A stretch of DNA of 64,000 bases from Erinaceus europaeus (GCF_950295315.1 NC_080165.1:9202417-9266416), one strand, 5' to 3'. Counted from the stretch's first letter, positions 45,041 to 57,599 are shown. Made by a program: numbers and translations. Notes: generated by a model from the sequence alone, not told the origin.

Positions 45041-45200
45041 ACAAAATTTTTTAAAAAATTTTTATTTATAAAAAGGAAACACTGACAAAAACCACAGGAT
45101 AAGAGGGGTACGACTGCACACAGTTCCCACCACCAGAACTCCGTATCCCCTCCCTTCCCCAGATAGCCGTCCTATTCTTTATCCCTCTGGGACCTTCTGC
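45041..45200 (-). repeat. HLR fragment after the assembly gap
   Basis: TTTATAAAAAGGAAACACTG and AGAACTCCGTATCCC; ends at about 45200. Its left limit is hidden by the N run. Confidence 0.7.
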
Positions 45201-46399
45201 ACAAAATGGTTTTTATTTTCTGTCTGACAGGATGCTTGTGGCCTCTTCAAGATAAAGAAGTGCATTTCTCCTGTTTTCTTCAATACAGAGAATCTGGTAT
45301 AAGGCAATGTCCTCCAACAAGTCACTGTATCAAACTTATAAAAGAGAAAGGCTAAACAGTTGCTGGACTATAAATCTGGAATAACTTTAGAAAAGACTGA
45401 ATCCAATTGCATTTTACAGATAAGAATTATGTAAAAGTGGTACTTTTATTCCTCTCAGTTGAGCACTAAAGAGTCATATCTACTGTAGTAACACACAGCT
45501 CTTAGTTGTACTCACTCCCCAGGATAGGATGGTGGAAAGTACTTATACTTGGTGCAGTTATTTACCAGGCAAAGGACTTGAATTGAATGCTAACAAAAAC
45601 CTGCAGGGCTACTTGGAAGTTCCTTGAAGAAGCTATATCCTCACTCCTGCAGCCTAGGGTCCAGCCTGGCTTGTCTCGAAAGATACCGATGAACTGTATG
45701 TCATGGCTGGATGGTAGAAGACACGGAGTAAAGACAGGAATATCTTCTTCACATCTTACCATTGAAGTTCCTGGCCAAATGGCTCCAGGAGAATTTGGTG
45801 CTAATTCTTGGGTTAAGACATGAAAATCCTTGGGAAAGGTGGTTTTGTTTTTGTTTTTTTTGTTTTTTTACTTACTTGGATTTTGGTTTTTGTCATCTAT
45901 ATATTGAAAATAGAACCTACCTCACAGGGTTGTTGTAAATACTAAATGTATAATTGTGAGTAACATACTTAGAATAAAACTTGGCAGATAATTGACTATT
46001 AAAATGCTAGCTGTTTTTCTTTTTATCACACACACGGAGACAGACACTCAGCCACAGCCTTTTGTACGTAGAATTTGTATGAATTTTGTATGAATTTGTA
46101 CGTAGAAAGTCAGGGGAATTAGCTTGACTTTTAAATTTCTACTGATGTTGGCTGCCATAAGACATTGACTTTGTATACAACATAGTACTTTGATAACTAT
46201 ATACATTCTATTTTGAAATGGTTAACATAATAAATTTAGTTGACATTGTCATTTATGCATAATTGTAATTTCTTTCTTGTCATGAGACCTTTCAAGATCT
46301 ATCCCATGGGTGACGAAATAGCTCCTCTGGGTAGTGTGTCTGCTTTTTACACACGGGACTATGATTTGAGCTCAGCCACCACCACACTGGAAGAAGCTT
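45201..46399. other. No gene seen
   Basis: Mostly unique. A short duplication of GTACGTAGAA / TTTGTATGAATTT at 46063-46106; an old SINE at about 46312-46400. Confidence 0.5.
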
Positions 46400-47410
46400 G
46401 GATTATCAGTATTAGCTAGAGGAATCACACTATATATTACATTCTCATGCATGTCTCATTTATTTTGTAAATGACACTTTGTATCTTTAACCCTTTTAAC
46501 TCCTTCGTTCACCCTGCCCTCAGCCACCTAGTTCTTGTCTGTGTCTGTGAAATGACGTGGTGCTTTTTTTTTTTCCTTTTCTTTTTCTTTTTATTCCATG
46601 TGCAAATGATATCACACAGTACCTGACTTCTCTGAATCATTTCACTCTGATTAACACCCTTGAGGGTCATTCATGTAAATCGCAAGGGGCAAGTTTCCAT
46701 ACCTCTTATATCTGGGTTGCTATTCTGGTTTATAATGGTTTTATATGATCTATTTTCTTTTTTGATTTGCCTATTGATAAACACTGAAGTTGCTTCCACA
46801 TCTCACTGCTGCCAGTAACATGGAAGTGCTTATATCTTTTCTTTTTTTAAATGTTTTTTTCATTTTCTTTGGATAAATACCCAGATGTGGACATGCTGTA
46901 TCATATGACAGTTCTATTTTTTAATTTTTGGGGAACCTCCATGCTGTTTTTATTCTTTTTAAAAATATTTATTTATTTATTTATTCCCTTTTGTTGCCCT
47001 TGTTGTCTTATTGTTGTAGTTATTATTGTTGTTGTTCTTGATGTCATCGGTATTGGATAGGACAGAGAGAAATGGAGACAAGAGGGGAAGACAGAGAGGG
47101 GGAGAGAAAGACAGAAACCTGCAGACCTGCTTCACCGCTTGTGAAGTGACTCCCCTGCAGGTGGGGAGCCGGGGGCTCAAACTGGGATCCTTACGCTGGT
47201 CCTTCAGCTTCACTCCACATGCACTTAACCCACTGTGCTACCGCCTGACTCCCCCGATACTGTTTTCTACAGTGGATGTACCAATGCATTTGCATTTTCA
47301 TTGAGAGTGTACAAGGATTTCCCTTTCTCCAAGTCCTCAATACACTGTCTTCTAGTTAAAGAAGTTTTGTATTTTATTCAGTTTGATCAGTATCAGGGTC
47401 AACAGCTAGC
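46400..47410 (-). mobile_element. Ancient L1 3' UTR region
   Basis: Reverse-strand old L1 wording (CTTTGGATAAATACCCAGA, TTTGGGGAACCTCCATGCTG, GTGTACAAGGATTTCCCTTT) split by a SINE-A at 46960-47255. More diverged than the hedgehog-type L1s here, so probably predates the lineage. Confidence 0.65.
46960..47257 (-). mobile_element. SINE-A inside the ancient L1
   Basis: Near-complete reverse copy; GGGGGCTCAAACTGGGATCC. Confidence 0.92.
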
Positions 47411-47489
47411 AAAATCTTCTAAGCACTGAACCATCTTGTTATTGAATATTTCTATGATTTTCGTAAATAGTTTCTTTTTATCATTTTAA

Positions 47490-47640
47490 AATTTTTATTT
47501 AGATAGAGACAGAGAGAATGAGAGAGACCATAGCACCAAAAATTTCTTCAGTGCAGTGAGGGGCAGGCTTGAAACTGGGCTGTATACATAGCAAGGCAAC
47601 ACACCATCCAAGCAAGTTACCCCATCATCTCTGTATGCCA
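47490..47640 (-). mobile_element. Old SINE
   Basis: TTTAGATAGAGACAGAGAG and GGCTTGAAACTGGGC; diverged head. Confidence 0.5.
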
Positions 47641-48469
47641 TTTTTTGCCTGGGAAAGTGTACACATCACAAAGACCTATCCAGGACACAAATATGTCCAT
47701 ATTCTATATCACTGTTTGCCTTCCCTGTGACGTCTTCCTTGATTAGACCAACTGGAAGCACTGATTCTACCCATCTGATTTCCTGTAATATTTCAATCTA
47801 TCCCATTTATTTTATATTTAGTATTTATTGTTCTCTCTTGCTTATTTACTTTTAGTCTGTTTCCATGCATTTCTTTTCTTTCCTAAATAAACCTAAGTCC
47901 TCTGAGATCAGGATAGCATACTTATTGCCTTATTCAGTTTTATATATCCAAAGCACAGAACAAGATAACTTGCACTTAAAATGTCTTTCATAAAGACTTT
48001 TGATTCTACAATCAAAAGGGTTTAATGATACTGACTTCTCCACTTCCCATATGGCTCTGAACTCTCTCATGACCTAAATGGGATTATCCTGTTTCCACAA
48101 ACATTTCCACCTCCGTCTTCATTACTGTGGAAGATGACACAAAACTCCTTTTACTTGTTTCTCCTTATTAACAATGTCCCCTCCACCCCCCATGATATTT
48201 ACATTTGGAGGCCAGGAAACTATTTGAATAAAGGACACTAGAACTGGAGTAAGTATAGGATGTGAAAGACACATCAAAGAGGCTATCCTGTCTGAAGTTA
48301 GATCTTGTGAAGTTTCCCTTAAGTGGAAACTATCCTCAATGTCTGAATTCCACCTTGGTTTTGTAATAGTAGGGGCTTAGTAATGCATCTTTGGTGCAGT
48401 AATGAATTAAAATTAAAACAAAAATCTCTTTGGTTTTAAGGTAAGGAAGGATCAAGTCACAATTTTTTT
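47641..48469. other. No feature seen
   Basis: Unique-looking AT-rich sequence before the minisatellite. Confidence 0.5.
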
Positions 48470-49200
48470 TTTGAGTGGTGCTGAGAGAGGGGAGACTCCA
48501 CAGCCCTGCCCACCCTCCATGGGATCCCTGGGTGCTGTGCATGGTGCTGAGAGAGGAGAGACCCCCACACCCCTGCCCACCCTCCATGGGCTCCCTGGGT
48601 GCTGTGCAGGGTGCTGAGAGAGGAGAGATCCCACAGCCCTGCCCACCCTCCATGGGCTCCCTGGGTGCTGTGCCCGGTGCTGAGAGAGGAGAGACCCCAC
48701 AGCCTTGCCCACTCTCCATGGGGCTCCCTGGGTGCTGTGCATGGTGCTGATAGAGGAGAGACCCCACAGCCCTGCCCACCCTCCATGGGCTCCCTGGGTG
48801 CTGTGCATGGTGCTGAGAGAGGAGAGACCCCACAGCCCTGTCCACCCTCCATAGGGCTCCCTGGGTGCTGTGCAGGGTGCTGAGAGAGGAGAGACCCCAC
48901 AGCCCTGCCCACCCTCCATGGACTCCCTGGGTGCTGTGTATGGTGCTGAGAGAAGAGAGACCCCACAGCCCTGCCTGCCCTCCATGGGGCTCCCTGGGTG
49001 CTGTGCCTGGTTCTGAGAGAGGAGAGACCCCACAGCCCTGCCCACCCTCCATGGGCTCCCTGGGTGCTGTCCATGGTGCTGAAAGACCCCCACAGCCCTG
49101 CCCACCCTCCATGGGGCTCCCTTGTTGCTGTGCCTGGTGCTGAGAGAGGAGAGACCCAACAGCCCTGTCTGTCCCCCACCCCCATGGTGCTCCTTGGTGC
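48470..49200. repeat. GC-rich minisatellite, about 66-bp unit, about 11 copies
   Basis: Units begin with GGTGCTGAGAGAGGAGAGAC and contain CCCACAGCCCTGCCCACCC and TCCATGGG...CTCCCTGGGTGCTG. Unit starts are seen at 48477, 48543 and 48610, then at about the same spacing. Units are 66 or 67 bp, so the reading phase drifts. This creates long overlapping open frames on the reverse strand (351, 258 and 254 codons) and several forward ones. I judge these to be consequences of the repeat, not genes. One unit near 49074 is shortened. Confidence 0.93.
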
Positions 49201-49295
49201 TACCACGTAGCTCCAGGACACACACCGAGGGCCTCAGGCACAGCAAGGCATGTGCTCTCTCTGCTGAGCTATCTCTTGCTCTGATCCCGCTCCTG
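49200..49295 (-). mobile_element. Degraded tRNA-like SINE
   Basis: GGCATGTGCTCTCTCTGCTG and GAGCTATCTC resemble the reverse head of a tRNA-derived SINE; it closes the minisatellite. Confidence 0.4.
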
Positions 49296-49544
49296 CATGT
49301 TGTTAATATTAGTTGACAAAGAAAAGATATGATCCTTACATCTGCCACCAGGAACCAAGTAGGCTCTTTTCCAGGCCTCTCTGAGCCCCCTGGCTGGTGT
49401 GTCTGTGGCACCTCAGTGTCCCCAGGAGAGAGGAGAAACTGGCTCCCTCCCACACTGCTCCCTGCACTGGGGGGGAAGAGCCAGGCCACACTTTTCACCC
49501 GCCCCACCCTATACGCTCAGTCCCAGCACTTTCACTGCTTTTGG

Positions 49545-49757
49545 CCACCTTCTCCTCCTCTTCCTCTTCCTCACTCCTCCCCCTCCTCCCTTCCCTCCCC
49601 TTTCTCCTCCTCCCCTTCTTCCTCCCCCTCCCTCACTCCTCCTCCCCCTCCTCTCCCTCCCTCCTTCTCTCCCCTCTTTCCCTCCCCCCTACTCCACCTC
49701 CTCCTCTTCCTCCCCCCCTACTCCTCCTCCTCTCCCCCCTGCTCCTCCCTCAGGTCA
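49545..49757. repeat. Pyrimidine tract (CCT/CTC-rich)
   Basis: More than 200 bases almost entirely C and T on +. Long open frames across it encode only Ser/Pro/Leu-rich low complexity. Confidence 0.9.
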
Positions 49758-49769
49758 TAATTTTTTTTT

Positions 49770-49970
49770 AAAAAATATTTTCCCTTTATTGGGGGATTGA
49801 TGTTTTACATTTGACAGTGAATACACTAGTTTGTACATGCATAACATTTCTCAGTTTTCCACATAACAATACAACCCCCACTAGGTCCTCTGTCATCTTT
49901 TTCCAGGACCTGTACTCTCCCCGTCACCCACCCCAGAGTCTTTTACTTTGGTGCAATACATCACAGGTCA
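49770..49970 (-). mobile_element. L1 3' UTR fragment
   Basis: CTTTATTGGGGGATTGATG through GAGTCTTTTACTTTGGTGC; near-identical in layout to 6080-6270. Adjoins the pyrimidine tract at 49545-49755. Confidence 0.8.
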
Positions 49971-52464
49971 CAATTTAACAATCAGTTTCTTACGCTGTTT
50001 TTTCTTCTGAGTTCAGCGTCAGTACTGGCCAGAATAAATTGCCACTGGAAATCGTCAACAGCTGTGGTACAGCTGTGCATTCCGTGATCCGCTTCCTAAT
50101 TGCACCACTGCAAGTGGGTGCAGCGCAGTATGGTACGATTATCTAAGATGAAAATTTAAAGGACAAACAAGTGACTCATTTTAATGGATTTGCTTCAGAC
50201 AAGAGAAACCTGTCATTTCTCTTAGGTATGCTTGACAAACCCACTGTGGAGTGAATCACACACTTACACAAGACCTGGAACCCTGGGTGGTTTTACAGTT
50301 CTCAGACAGACTTTCAGCAACAGGAGGTTGGTTTCTACTTTGATTCCTGGACTTGCCTTTCAGAAATGGAGAGGAGAGATGATAGCCACTGAAGGGAATC
50401 TTTGGGCAGACACATGTGATGGTAGGGTGCCATGGTGGGAAGGTTGGTGCCCACCTTCCAGCTGGGTGACTCTGCTGCTCTGTGCTGCTAAACTCTCGGA
50501 TTCTGTGAGTACTCATGCCAGATGAACAGCCTTTTTCCGTCCTGAAGAAAATTGGGTTATACCATTCATTCTAGAATGCAGAAAGTGTGTGATCTATGAT
50601 GGGGTTGTGTGGAATACTTAATTCTGCAGGGGTTTAGAAATCAACTAGCTCAAACTTGAAGTGTGGCCTAAGTCTTATTTTACACTTGTTGTTTTTTCTT
50701 TAGAGTCATTTATCAGGCTTTAATTGCTCACTCTTACGAGTGAGATGCCAAGCGCATCGCCAGGCAGTAAACTTTACACTCAGTGATTGTTCCTTTGTTA
50801 AATTGAACAAGTTAGCACTAAGTTTCAATTCTTTTACTTTAGGCTGACTGTAAAGTTAAAACAAAGCATTCTCTGCTATTTTTCCTTTTAGTGGGACTTG
50901 AAAAACTGTCTTTTTCTTTTCCTGAATCAATTTAAAAGTCATTATTTCCTCTAGTCGTAGCAAAACACTTTTTGAAAAGGTCTGAAGTAACCTTCTATTT
51001 GAGTGGTCAGTTGTAAGCCATTGGACGTCCTGTATTCCTTGGTCTTTGATGGTGTCTGAGGACCAGAGTCATTGCCTGGTTTATAAATTTCTTTAAAATC
51101 ATCTATGGATCAAGATAGTTGGTGAATACTGGATATTTTCTGTGTCTGAAACTGTGCAATTCTCAAAACTTCTCAGAATTTTAACGCAGACTGAATTTCT
51201 CAGAAAAGCTATGAAGTTACAGAGAGATTGGATAGAAGTGACTGAAAATAGCCAAGCGAAGATACTTCTAATTCTACAAGACCTTCTGCTTCCCTCTTTC
51301 CCCAAGCCTCTCTACTACAAGACTCATCCCTGGCAAGAGAGAACTGGGAAGAGTTAACAAACATATTCTATGATTGAGGCCAAGATACACACCAACAACT
51401 TGTTTAGCCATCTGACTATATAATCAAATTTTAATTACACTAATCAATTTGATAGGCCATGTAGTTGTGAAATTAGTCCAAAGGAAACAAAGCAAATCGA
51501 CCCACATGCCAAAATCTAGGTCATGTAAACTTAAAGTCTTTACCCTTTAGCTAACTGTTCAGAATTGGTCCTTCTTGTCAATGGATTAACCAAGGGGTAT
51601 GAGGTGGATTTTCACCCAGAACACTGGCAAACCAGTAAGACTAGGTCCTCCTTCTCACTTTGGGATATAGTTCAAAGCAGGAAATGTTTTGGGAAAGCAT
51701 CCTCAAAGCTCATGGACATTTCCATTCAGTTTGAAGTAGGGGGAGGTGTTGTTCATGAAAAGGTGGGGAGATCACATCTCTCAATGCATTCCTTCCTTCT
51801 TGGCAGTTGTCATGGTTCCCAGGGAGTGCCGACTTCTGTTTTCTTTCAGCGTCTTGATGTCAGTTCTCCTGGAGCATGTTCAGACTGGTGGGAGAGATAC
51901 CTGCCTGTCGGTGAATCATCGGCCACTACAGCTGGCTAGGATGAGAAACACACCCCAGGCAGGACCCAGCCTCCGAAAAAGAATAGGAGATGTTATTTTA
52001 GAGGAGCTAGGCTCTTCTGAATCTGTGGCGGAAACCAGTGTTGGATGGGTTCTGACTGTGGAGATACTGTGGAGGTGTTTGCTCTGGCATTTCACATCTG
52101 GTGCTTGTGGTGGACGTCACCCATCTGGCAGGATATTATTTCTTGTTAAATAATAATAAAAAAAACCCCTGCAATTTTTTTTTTCACTTACAACTTCATT
52201 TAGTGCACTGAACAGGAAATACCTATTGTTATTTTTCCCATTTCCCATTTTTCAGAACCTTTTAGCTCAGTGTTTGTCTGACTTAAGCCCCCAGGTTCCA
52301 GAATGATTTAGGGTTGCAGATATACTCGGCTACACCCCTAAAAAAAAAGAATGGAAAATGATGGAGACAAATATTCTCTGTAGGGATAATTCACTCATTC
52401 ATTCATGTACCAACAAATGTTTACTGAGTGTCTGTTATGGACACTTAGCCCTGATTTTTTTTCA
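49971..52464. other. Repeat-poor block, 2.5 kb
   Basis: No SINE, L1, HLR or LTR recognised. Frames at 51565-51939 and 51746-52153 overlap each other and lack splice or domain support. The low repeat content itself is the notable property. Confidence 0.5.
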
Positions 52465-52665
52465 CATTTTAAAATATTTTAATTACTTTATTATTGGATA
52501 GAGACAGAGAGAAATTAAGAGGGGAAGAGGAGACAGAGAGACACCTGCAGCCCTGCCTCACCACTTGTGATCCCCCTACAGGTGGGGACAGGGGCTTGGA
52601 CCTGGGTCCTTGCTCATTGTAATGTGTGCGCTTAAGTAGGTGTGTCGCCACCTGCCCCACCCTCC
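52465..52665 (-). mobile_element. SINE-B
   Basis: GGGGCTTGGACCTGGGTCC and GTGTCGCCACCTGCCCC. Confidence 0.85.
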
Positions 52666-53337
52666 AACACCTGATGATTTTTGAAGACAAACTTTCCTTT
52701 GTGTTCTCTCTAATGAGAATCTGATTTTTTTTTTTTGTGGGAGGAGGTGGGGGTCTGTTCCACTAGGAGCAGCCTAGTTTCTCCCAGGTTCTGGGCTAAA
52801 ATCTCTATATATGTTCTCTGTTGATGCCTGGTCATTAAGAGTTAGAGTCACAGGTAGTGGTGAGGGAAATCCTATTGTGAATGTGATGGGAGGTGAATAA
52901 GAAGTCATATTCTCTGTGTCTTCCGTCTCTTTCCTAGAGCGTAGCACCTGACATGCTGTCGGGAGCCTAGAATTGGTGTTTATTTTAAAAGAAAATAAAT
53001 AAATAAATAAATTGATGGCAGTGTGTAATTCACTTGTTGAAGGATGGAGAGACAGGCTGTGGAAAGAGAAAAGAAGAAATTTGGAACCTTATTTTTTCTG
53101 GGTTCTGAGAAGTTGCCATTCAAGTTTGCTTGCTTTTATTTCTGAGACAAGTCATCTCTCAGACACTTTGGGAGCAAATGGGGGTAGCCAGTCTGGCAAC
53201 TGGGGGGAGTTTCTTTGTAAATGTCAGATGACTTTTCTTGACTTAATTACCACAGCCTGCCTCAGGCTACAGTTCTTCTGCTTCTCCTTTCCATACCTGC
53301 ACATTTATTTTGTCCATTTCTGAGTTTGTCTTTATAA
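52666..53337. other. No feature seen
   Basis: Unique-looking; AAATAAATAAATAAAT at 52993-53009 may be a SINE tail remnant. Confidence 0.5.
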
Positions 53338-53552
53338 TCTTTATTTATTTATTGCTGCCAGAGTTATCAGTAGGGCTCAGTGCCTACATCCCACTTCTTT
53401 CCATAAGCCGACTCTCTCTCTCTCTCTCTTTCTCTTTTTCTCTCTCTCTTTCCTTTTCTTTTCTTTCCTTTTCTTCTTTGCCTCCAGGGATACTGCTGGG
53501 GCTCAGTGCCATCACTATAAATCTCTTGCTTCTGTGGCCATTATTTTGATTT
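53338..53552 (-). mobile_element. Two SINE-A' 3' extension pieces around a (CT)n run
   Basis: AGTAGGGCTCAGTGCCTAC and GCTGGGGCTCAGTGCCATC are two versions of the same extension word, with TC/TTTC sequence between them. Confidence 0.6.
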
Positions 53553-53569
53553 TTTTTAAATGTATGTGC

Positions 53570-54260
53570 TTATGTATTTATTTATTTATTTATAAAAAGG
53601 AAACATTGACAAAGCCATAGGATAAGAGGGGTACAACTACACAGTTCCCACCACCAAATCTCCGTATCCCATCCCCTCCCCTGATAGCTCTCCTATTCTT
53701 TAACCCTCTGGGAGCATGGACCCAAGGTCACTGTGGGTTGCAGAAGGTGGAAGGTCTGGCTTCTGTAATTGCTTCCCTGCTGAACATGGGCGTTGGCAGG
53801 TTGATCCATACTCCCAGCCTGTCTCTCTCTTTCCCTAGTGGGTCGGGGTTATAGGGAAGCAGGGCTCCAGGGCACAATGGTGGGGTTGTCTGTCTAGGGA
53901 AGTCTAGTTGGCACCATCATAGCATCTGGAACCTGGTGGCTGAAAAGAGAATTAACACACAAATTGTTGACCAATCATGAACCTAAAGGCTGGACTTTAG
54001 GTGCAGATGAAGAGTTGGGGGTCTCTGTTCTGCAGATAGCTGGCAGGCCTATTTTGGTTCCATTCCAAAGGGTCCATGTGGTCTGGGAGGTGGCACAGTG
54101 GCTAAAGCACTAGACTCCAAAGGGCTTGTGACTATACTAGTTTTTTTTTTCCCCCAGAGCCTAACATCTGATATGCCAGTGGATCCAGTTTATTGTCTGG
54201 GGAGATAATGTCATGGCTGGGAAAAGGACCAGAAAGCTGGATCAGGGAAGAGAGTACCAA
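53570..54260 (-). repeat. HLR fragment, about 690 bp
   Basis: Reverse HLR with the usual order of words to GGACCAGAAAGCTGGATCAG. A 5' piece of a SINE-D (54076-54118) is embedded between two repeats of CCAAAGGG, which look like its target duplication. Confidence 0.8.
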
Positions 54261-54297
54261 CTAACCTTTCTTATATTTGGGAGCTTCTCTATTTTGA

Positions 54298-54512
54298 TTT
54301 TTTTTTTTTTTTTTTGTGGATAGGACAGAGAGAAACTGAGAGGGGAGGGAAAGCTAGAGAGGGAAATAGACACCTGCAGACCTGCTTCAACCACTTGTGA
54401 AGCGACCCCCTGCAGGTGGGCAACTGGGGGCTTAAACAGGGATCTTTGAGCAGGTCCTTGCAATTTGTACTATGTTCACTTAACTCACTGTGTCACTGCC
54501 CTCCCCCACCCC
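54298..54512 (-). mobile_element. SINE-A, tailless
   Basis: GTGGATAGGACAGAGAGAAAC start; TCACTTAACTCACTGTGTC head. Confidence 0.82.
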
Positions 54513-54524
54513 CACCGCTCTCTC

Positions 54525-54700
54525 TTTAAGTGAGGAGGAATGACAAGTAGACTCAGCGGAGAGAGGGGAGATGCTCCATTCCTGTTTCATCATTCATGAA
54601 GCTTCCCACATGCAGGCGCTCCTGTGTGGTGCCTAGTCCCTGGTACTGTTCACAGTGAAGCATATGCTATACCTTGTGAGCTCTCTCCAGGGACCCCTTC
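54525..54700 (-). mobile_element. Old SINE
   Basis: CATGAAGCTTCCCACATGCAG and CCTTGTGAGCTCTCTCCAGG only. Confidence 0.45.
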
Positions 54701-55115
54701 TGACTTCGTCTTAGCCTTTCTTGGAATTATACCCAGTTTCTGATTTCTAATCAGTTTGTGACTGCTGTCCCTCACCTCTGTGCTATGTTCTCCTGATGCA
54801 TCATCAGGGCTAGAGCTCATCTGTCCTTACCTTCCTTCCTGTAGGATTCATGAATTAGAGAAATGACCCCTGCAAGTATTCTCTCCTGCTAGGATTCACT
54901 AAAGCTGGCTGGACTGTCATGGTTTGATAAGCTACTTTGGGTTCCAGTGAGAATATCTTGATCTCCACTTATGGCCGGGCTTACTGATTTGCACAGAGAG
55001 TGGCATGTGGCAGGTGCCCAGCAAATAAATATATAGTCTTTGAGAGCAGCCTTGATGACGAAGGCAATTTCATAAAACTAGAGTTTTTCTGTGGGAAATC
55101 TCAGAACCTTTGTTG

Positions 55116-55118
<3 letters not shown>

Positions 55119-55160
<42 letters not shown>
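55119..55160. repeat. (GT)n microsatellite
   Basis: About 21 GT units in otherwise single-copy-looking DNA. Confidence 0.97.
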
Positions 55161-55163
<3 letters not shown>

Positions 55164-55448
55164 GGAGCGGCTGCTAGTACAGTGTTAAAATGATCCTACA
55201 GAGAAACCCCTTACACTTTTATAAGACTAGTGTTCCACAGAAACTCACTCTACAGTATGATCCTTTGGTCAGATAAAATAAACACCAACTCTGTAATATT
55301 ATATTTATCTGATAAGAGGAAAGCTGGCAGATTTGCTAAATTCAGGGAACATAAATGGTCAGTTACTGTTTATGAATTATGCTGGCAATATTTCTTTTTG
55401 AAAGTATATCTATTTATTTGTTTAATGAAAGAGAAATTCAGAGCAAAA

Positions 55449-55505
55449 GATAGATGATAGATAGGTAGGTAGGTAGGTAGGTAGGTAGGTAGATAGATAG
55501 ACAGA
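55449..55505. repeat. (GATA)n / (GGTA)n microsatellite
   Basis: GATA units flank a block of TAGG units. Confidence 0.95.
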
Positions 55506-57084
55506 CCAACCAACCAGAGCACTCATCAGCTCTGGCTTTGTGACATCTCTTTAGGCAACATCATTAAATATCCCACCTTTCACATCAATAGTGACTGAAA
55601 GACATTTTTATTTATAGTATCATACTAAGTCGTATGTGACTAGTATACTCCAGACCATAAAAATATAAATGGCCAAGTAGCAAATTAGTGAACTAAAACT
55701 CTCCAAGCAAAAAATTGCATTCAGTTTAAACTTCTCATTTTTTTCCCTTTAGAGATGCTTATTATCATAGTGCATAGAAATTTGTATAAATCAAAATTGT
55801 ATAAAAATCTGACGTGGTATAGATAAGTATATGAAATGTATAATTATTTTATAATATTACACAGACCATAATAATATATAGAAGATGCAAGACTATTATT
55901 GGACCCTCTACTCTCTGAATTTAAAGGTCAAAACATTGGCTGAGGGGATAGTTTTGACTCCTTAAGGGACCTCAAATCACAGTATATGCCAAAGCCTGAC
56001 TTTCTTCTAGAAAAATTATCTTTAGCCAATGTTTTATACTGAAAACTATAGAGAGTAAAAGTGGCTATTTTCCTGAAATCTTGTTATTATTTATAAATGC
56101 CTCCTTATGGCTTGCCTTTACTTTTAAACTGGGCATTTCAAACTATCTTCTCTAGGTTGAAGAGCATTGCATTTAAACTCAGCATCAATCCTATTAATTG
56201 GTCCTGAATGTGGGAATCTTTTCTCCCTCACACGTGCAGTTGGGGAAGTAGATTTCAATCCAATTGTGAGGAGTAGGAAAGAGAAAGGAGTAAAGTGACC
56301 ACTTTAGTGGGAGAAGTGAACAATTTTCTACTTGATAATGGAACTGAATCTTATAGTCTACGTTTCTGTTTTTCAAATCGCAGGCTACAATCCATTAGAG
56401 GGCTGTGAATTCAATTTAACTTTGTGAATTCAATTTAGTGGGTGGGAACCAATTTCTGGTAGCATGTCAGAAGAGAGTGTAATACAAGATAAAAATCACT
56501 GACATTATCAGAGTGTCTTTCTTACAGGTAGGAAGGGTAGTAATTTTACATAAAATCTTTTACGATGTAGAAGTACATGTTTTGTCAGTTTGATATTTAG
56601 AAGCTATGTGAATATCTGTATCTATTTGGATGCACTGAGTCACTATGTAAGGTCTCCTTCCTATTGTGTGAAGTCAAACTTTTTTTTTTTGAAAACTACA
56701 GATGTATATGTGACACATAGAAATATTTAAAACAGCTTATACTCATTCTTCTTTCACTGTCTTCAGTGATCAACAACAGAAAACATACATTTAACAATAA
56801 TAATAACATAGGCTCTTTGGTGTTCTCAGTTACTGAATGCAGGATACCTTCTTTTCTCTTTTATCCTGCTCTATAAGGTCCTGAGTTCCACTCACATATC
56901 CTGACACCTATGCACATCTGTTCCCACACTTCACTTGTCTGCCATGTTCCCTTTCTCTTGTTCAAACTGTCCGACAAGACAGTGTAATAAATCAAAACTG
57001 CTTTCCCCTTATTCATTGAGGAGGGACTCACCATCTCAACTGAAGGTTCACTTGAGTCATACAAGACTATCATAGTCTTTTTTT

Positions 57085-57265
57085 TTTTTTTTACTATTTA
57101 TTTATTCCCTTTTGTTGCCTTTGTTGTTTATTTTATTGTTGTAGTTATTATTGTCGTTGTTCTTGATGTCGTTGTCGTTGGTTAGGACAGAGAGAAATGG
57201 TGAGAGGAGGGGAAAACAGAGGGGGGGAGAGAAAGATAGACACATCTTCAGTGACTCCCCTGCAG
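57085..57265 (-). mobile_element. SINE-A, truncated within
   Basis: Tail to CT-rich part, ends GTGACTCCCCTGCAG; tRNA-like head missing. Confidence 0.82.
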
Positions 57266-57599
57266 TAAGAAAGGCTTTGATCCCAAGTTGGTGAGTTTTG
57301 TTTTGTTTCCTGGCCCCAGGATGCCTTGAACTTAGACCAGAGTTGTGTCTGTTAATTTACCTCATTTTTGTCATGCCTTGCCTACTAGTTGTAAAATGTA
57401 TTGTGTGAGTTTGAAGCCCCATTTCTGTGTAGTATGTAGATGAGCTCTTTTTGCTGCTGGTTCGCCCTTTCTGTGCTCTCCACTGAACATGTTTTCTGTA
57501 GCCCTATTTGAACAGTTGGTATTGTTCCTGGCAAACAAGAGGCAGCTGATCAGTATTAAGAGGTAGGGTGAATGATCGTGCTACATTAAAAAAAAAAAA

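Larger units (their letters stand above)
54701..57084. other. Repeat-poor, AT-rich block
   Basis: Only two microsatellites recognised in 2.4 kb. No exon found. Confidence 0.5.

Noticed and set aside
44748..45071. Frames through the N block
   Set aside because: Translated from 200 undetermined bases.
48336..49507. Reverse-strand open frames of 351, 258 and 254 codons
   Set aside because: They exist because the 66/67-bp minisatellite has few stop codons in any phase; no domain, start context or splice signal supports a protein.
49329..49800. Ser/Pro-rich frames of 124-143 codons
   Set aside because: Translation of the pyrimidine tract.
51565..52153. 124- and 135-codon overlapping frames
   Set aside because: Two overlapping phases, no domain, no splice sites, no repeat or family recognised.
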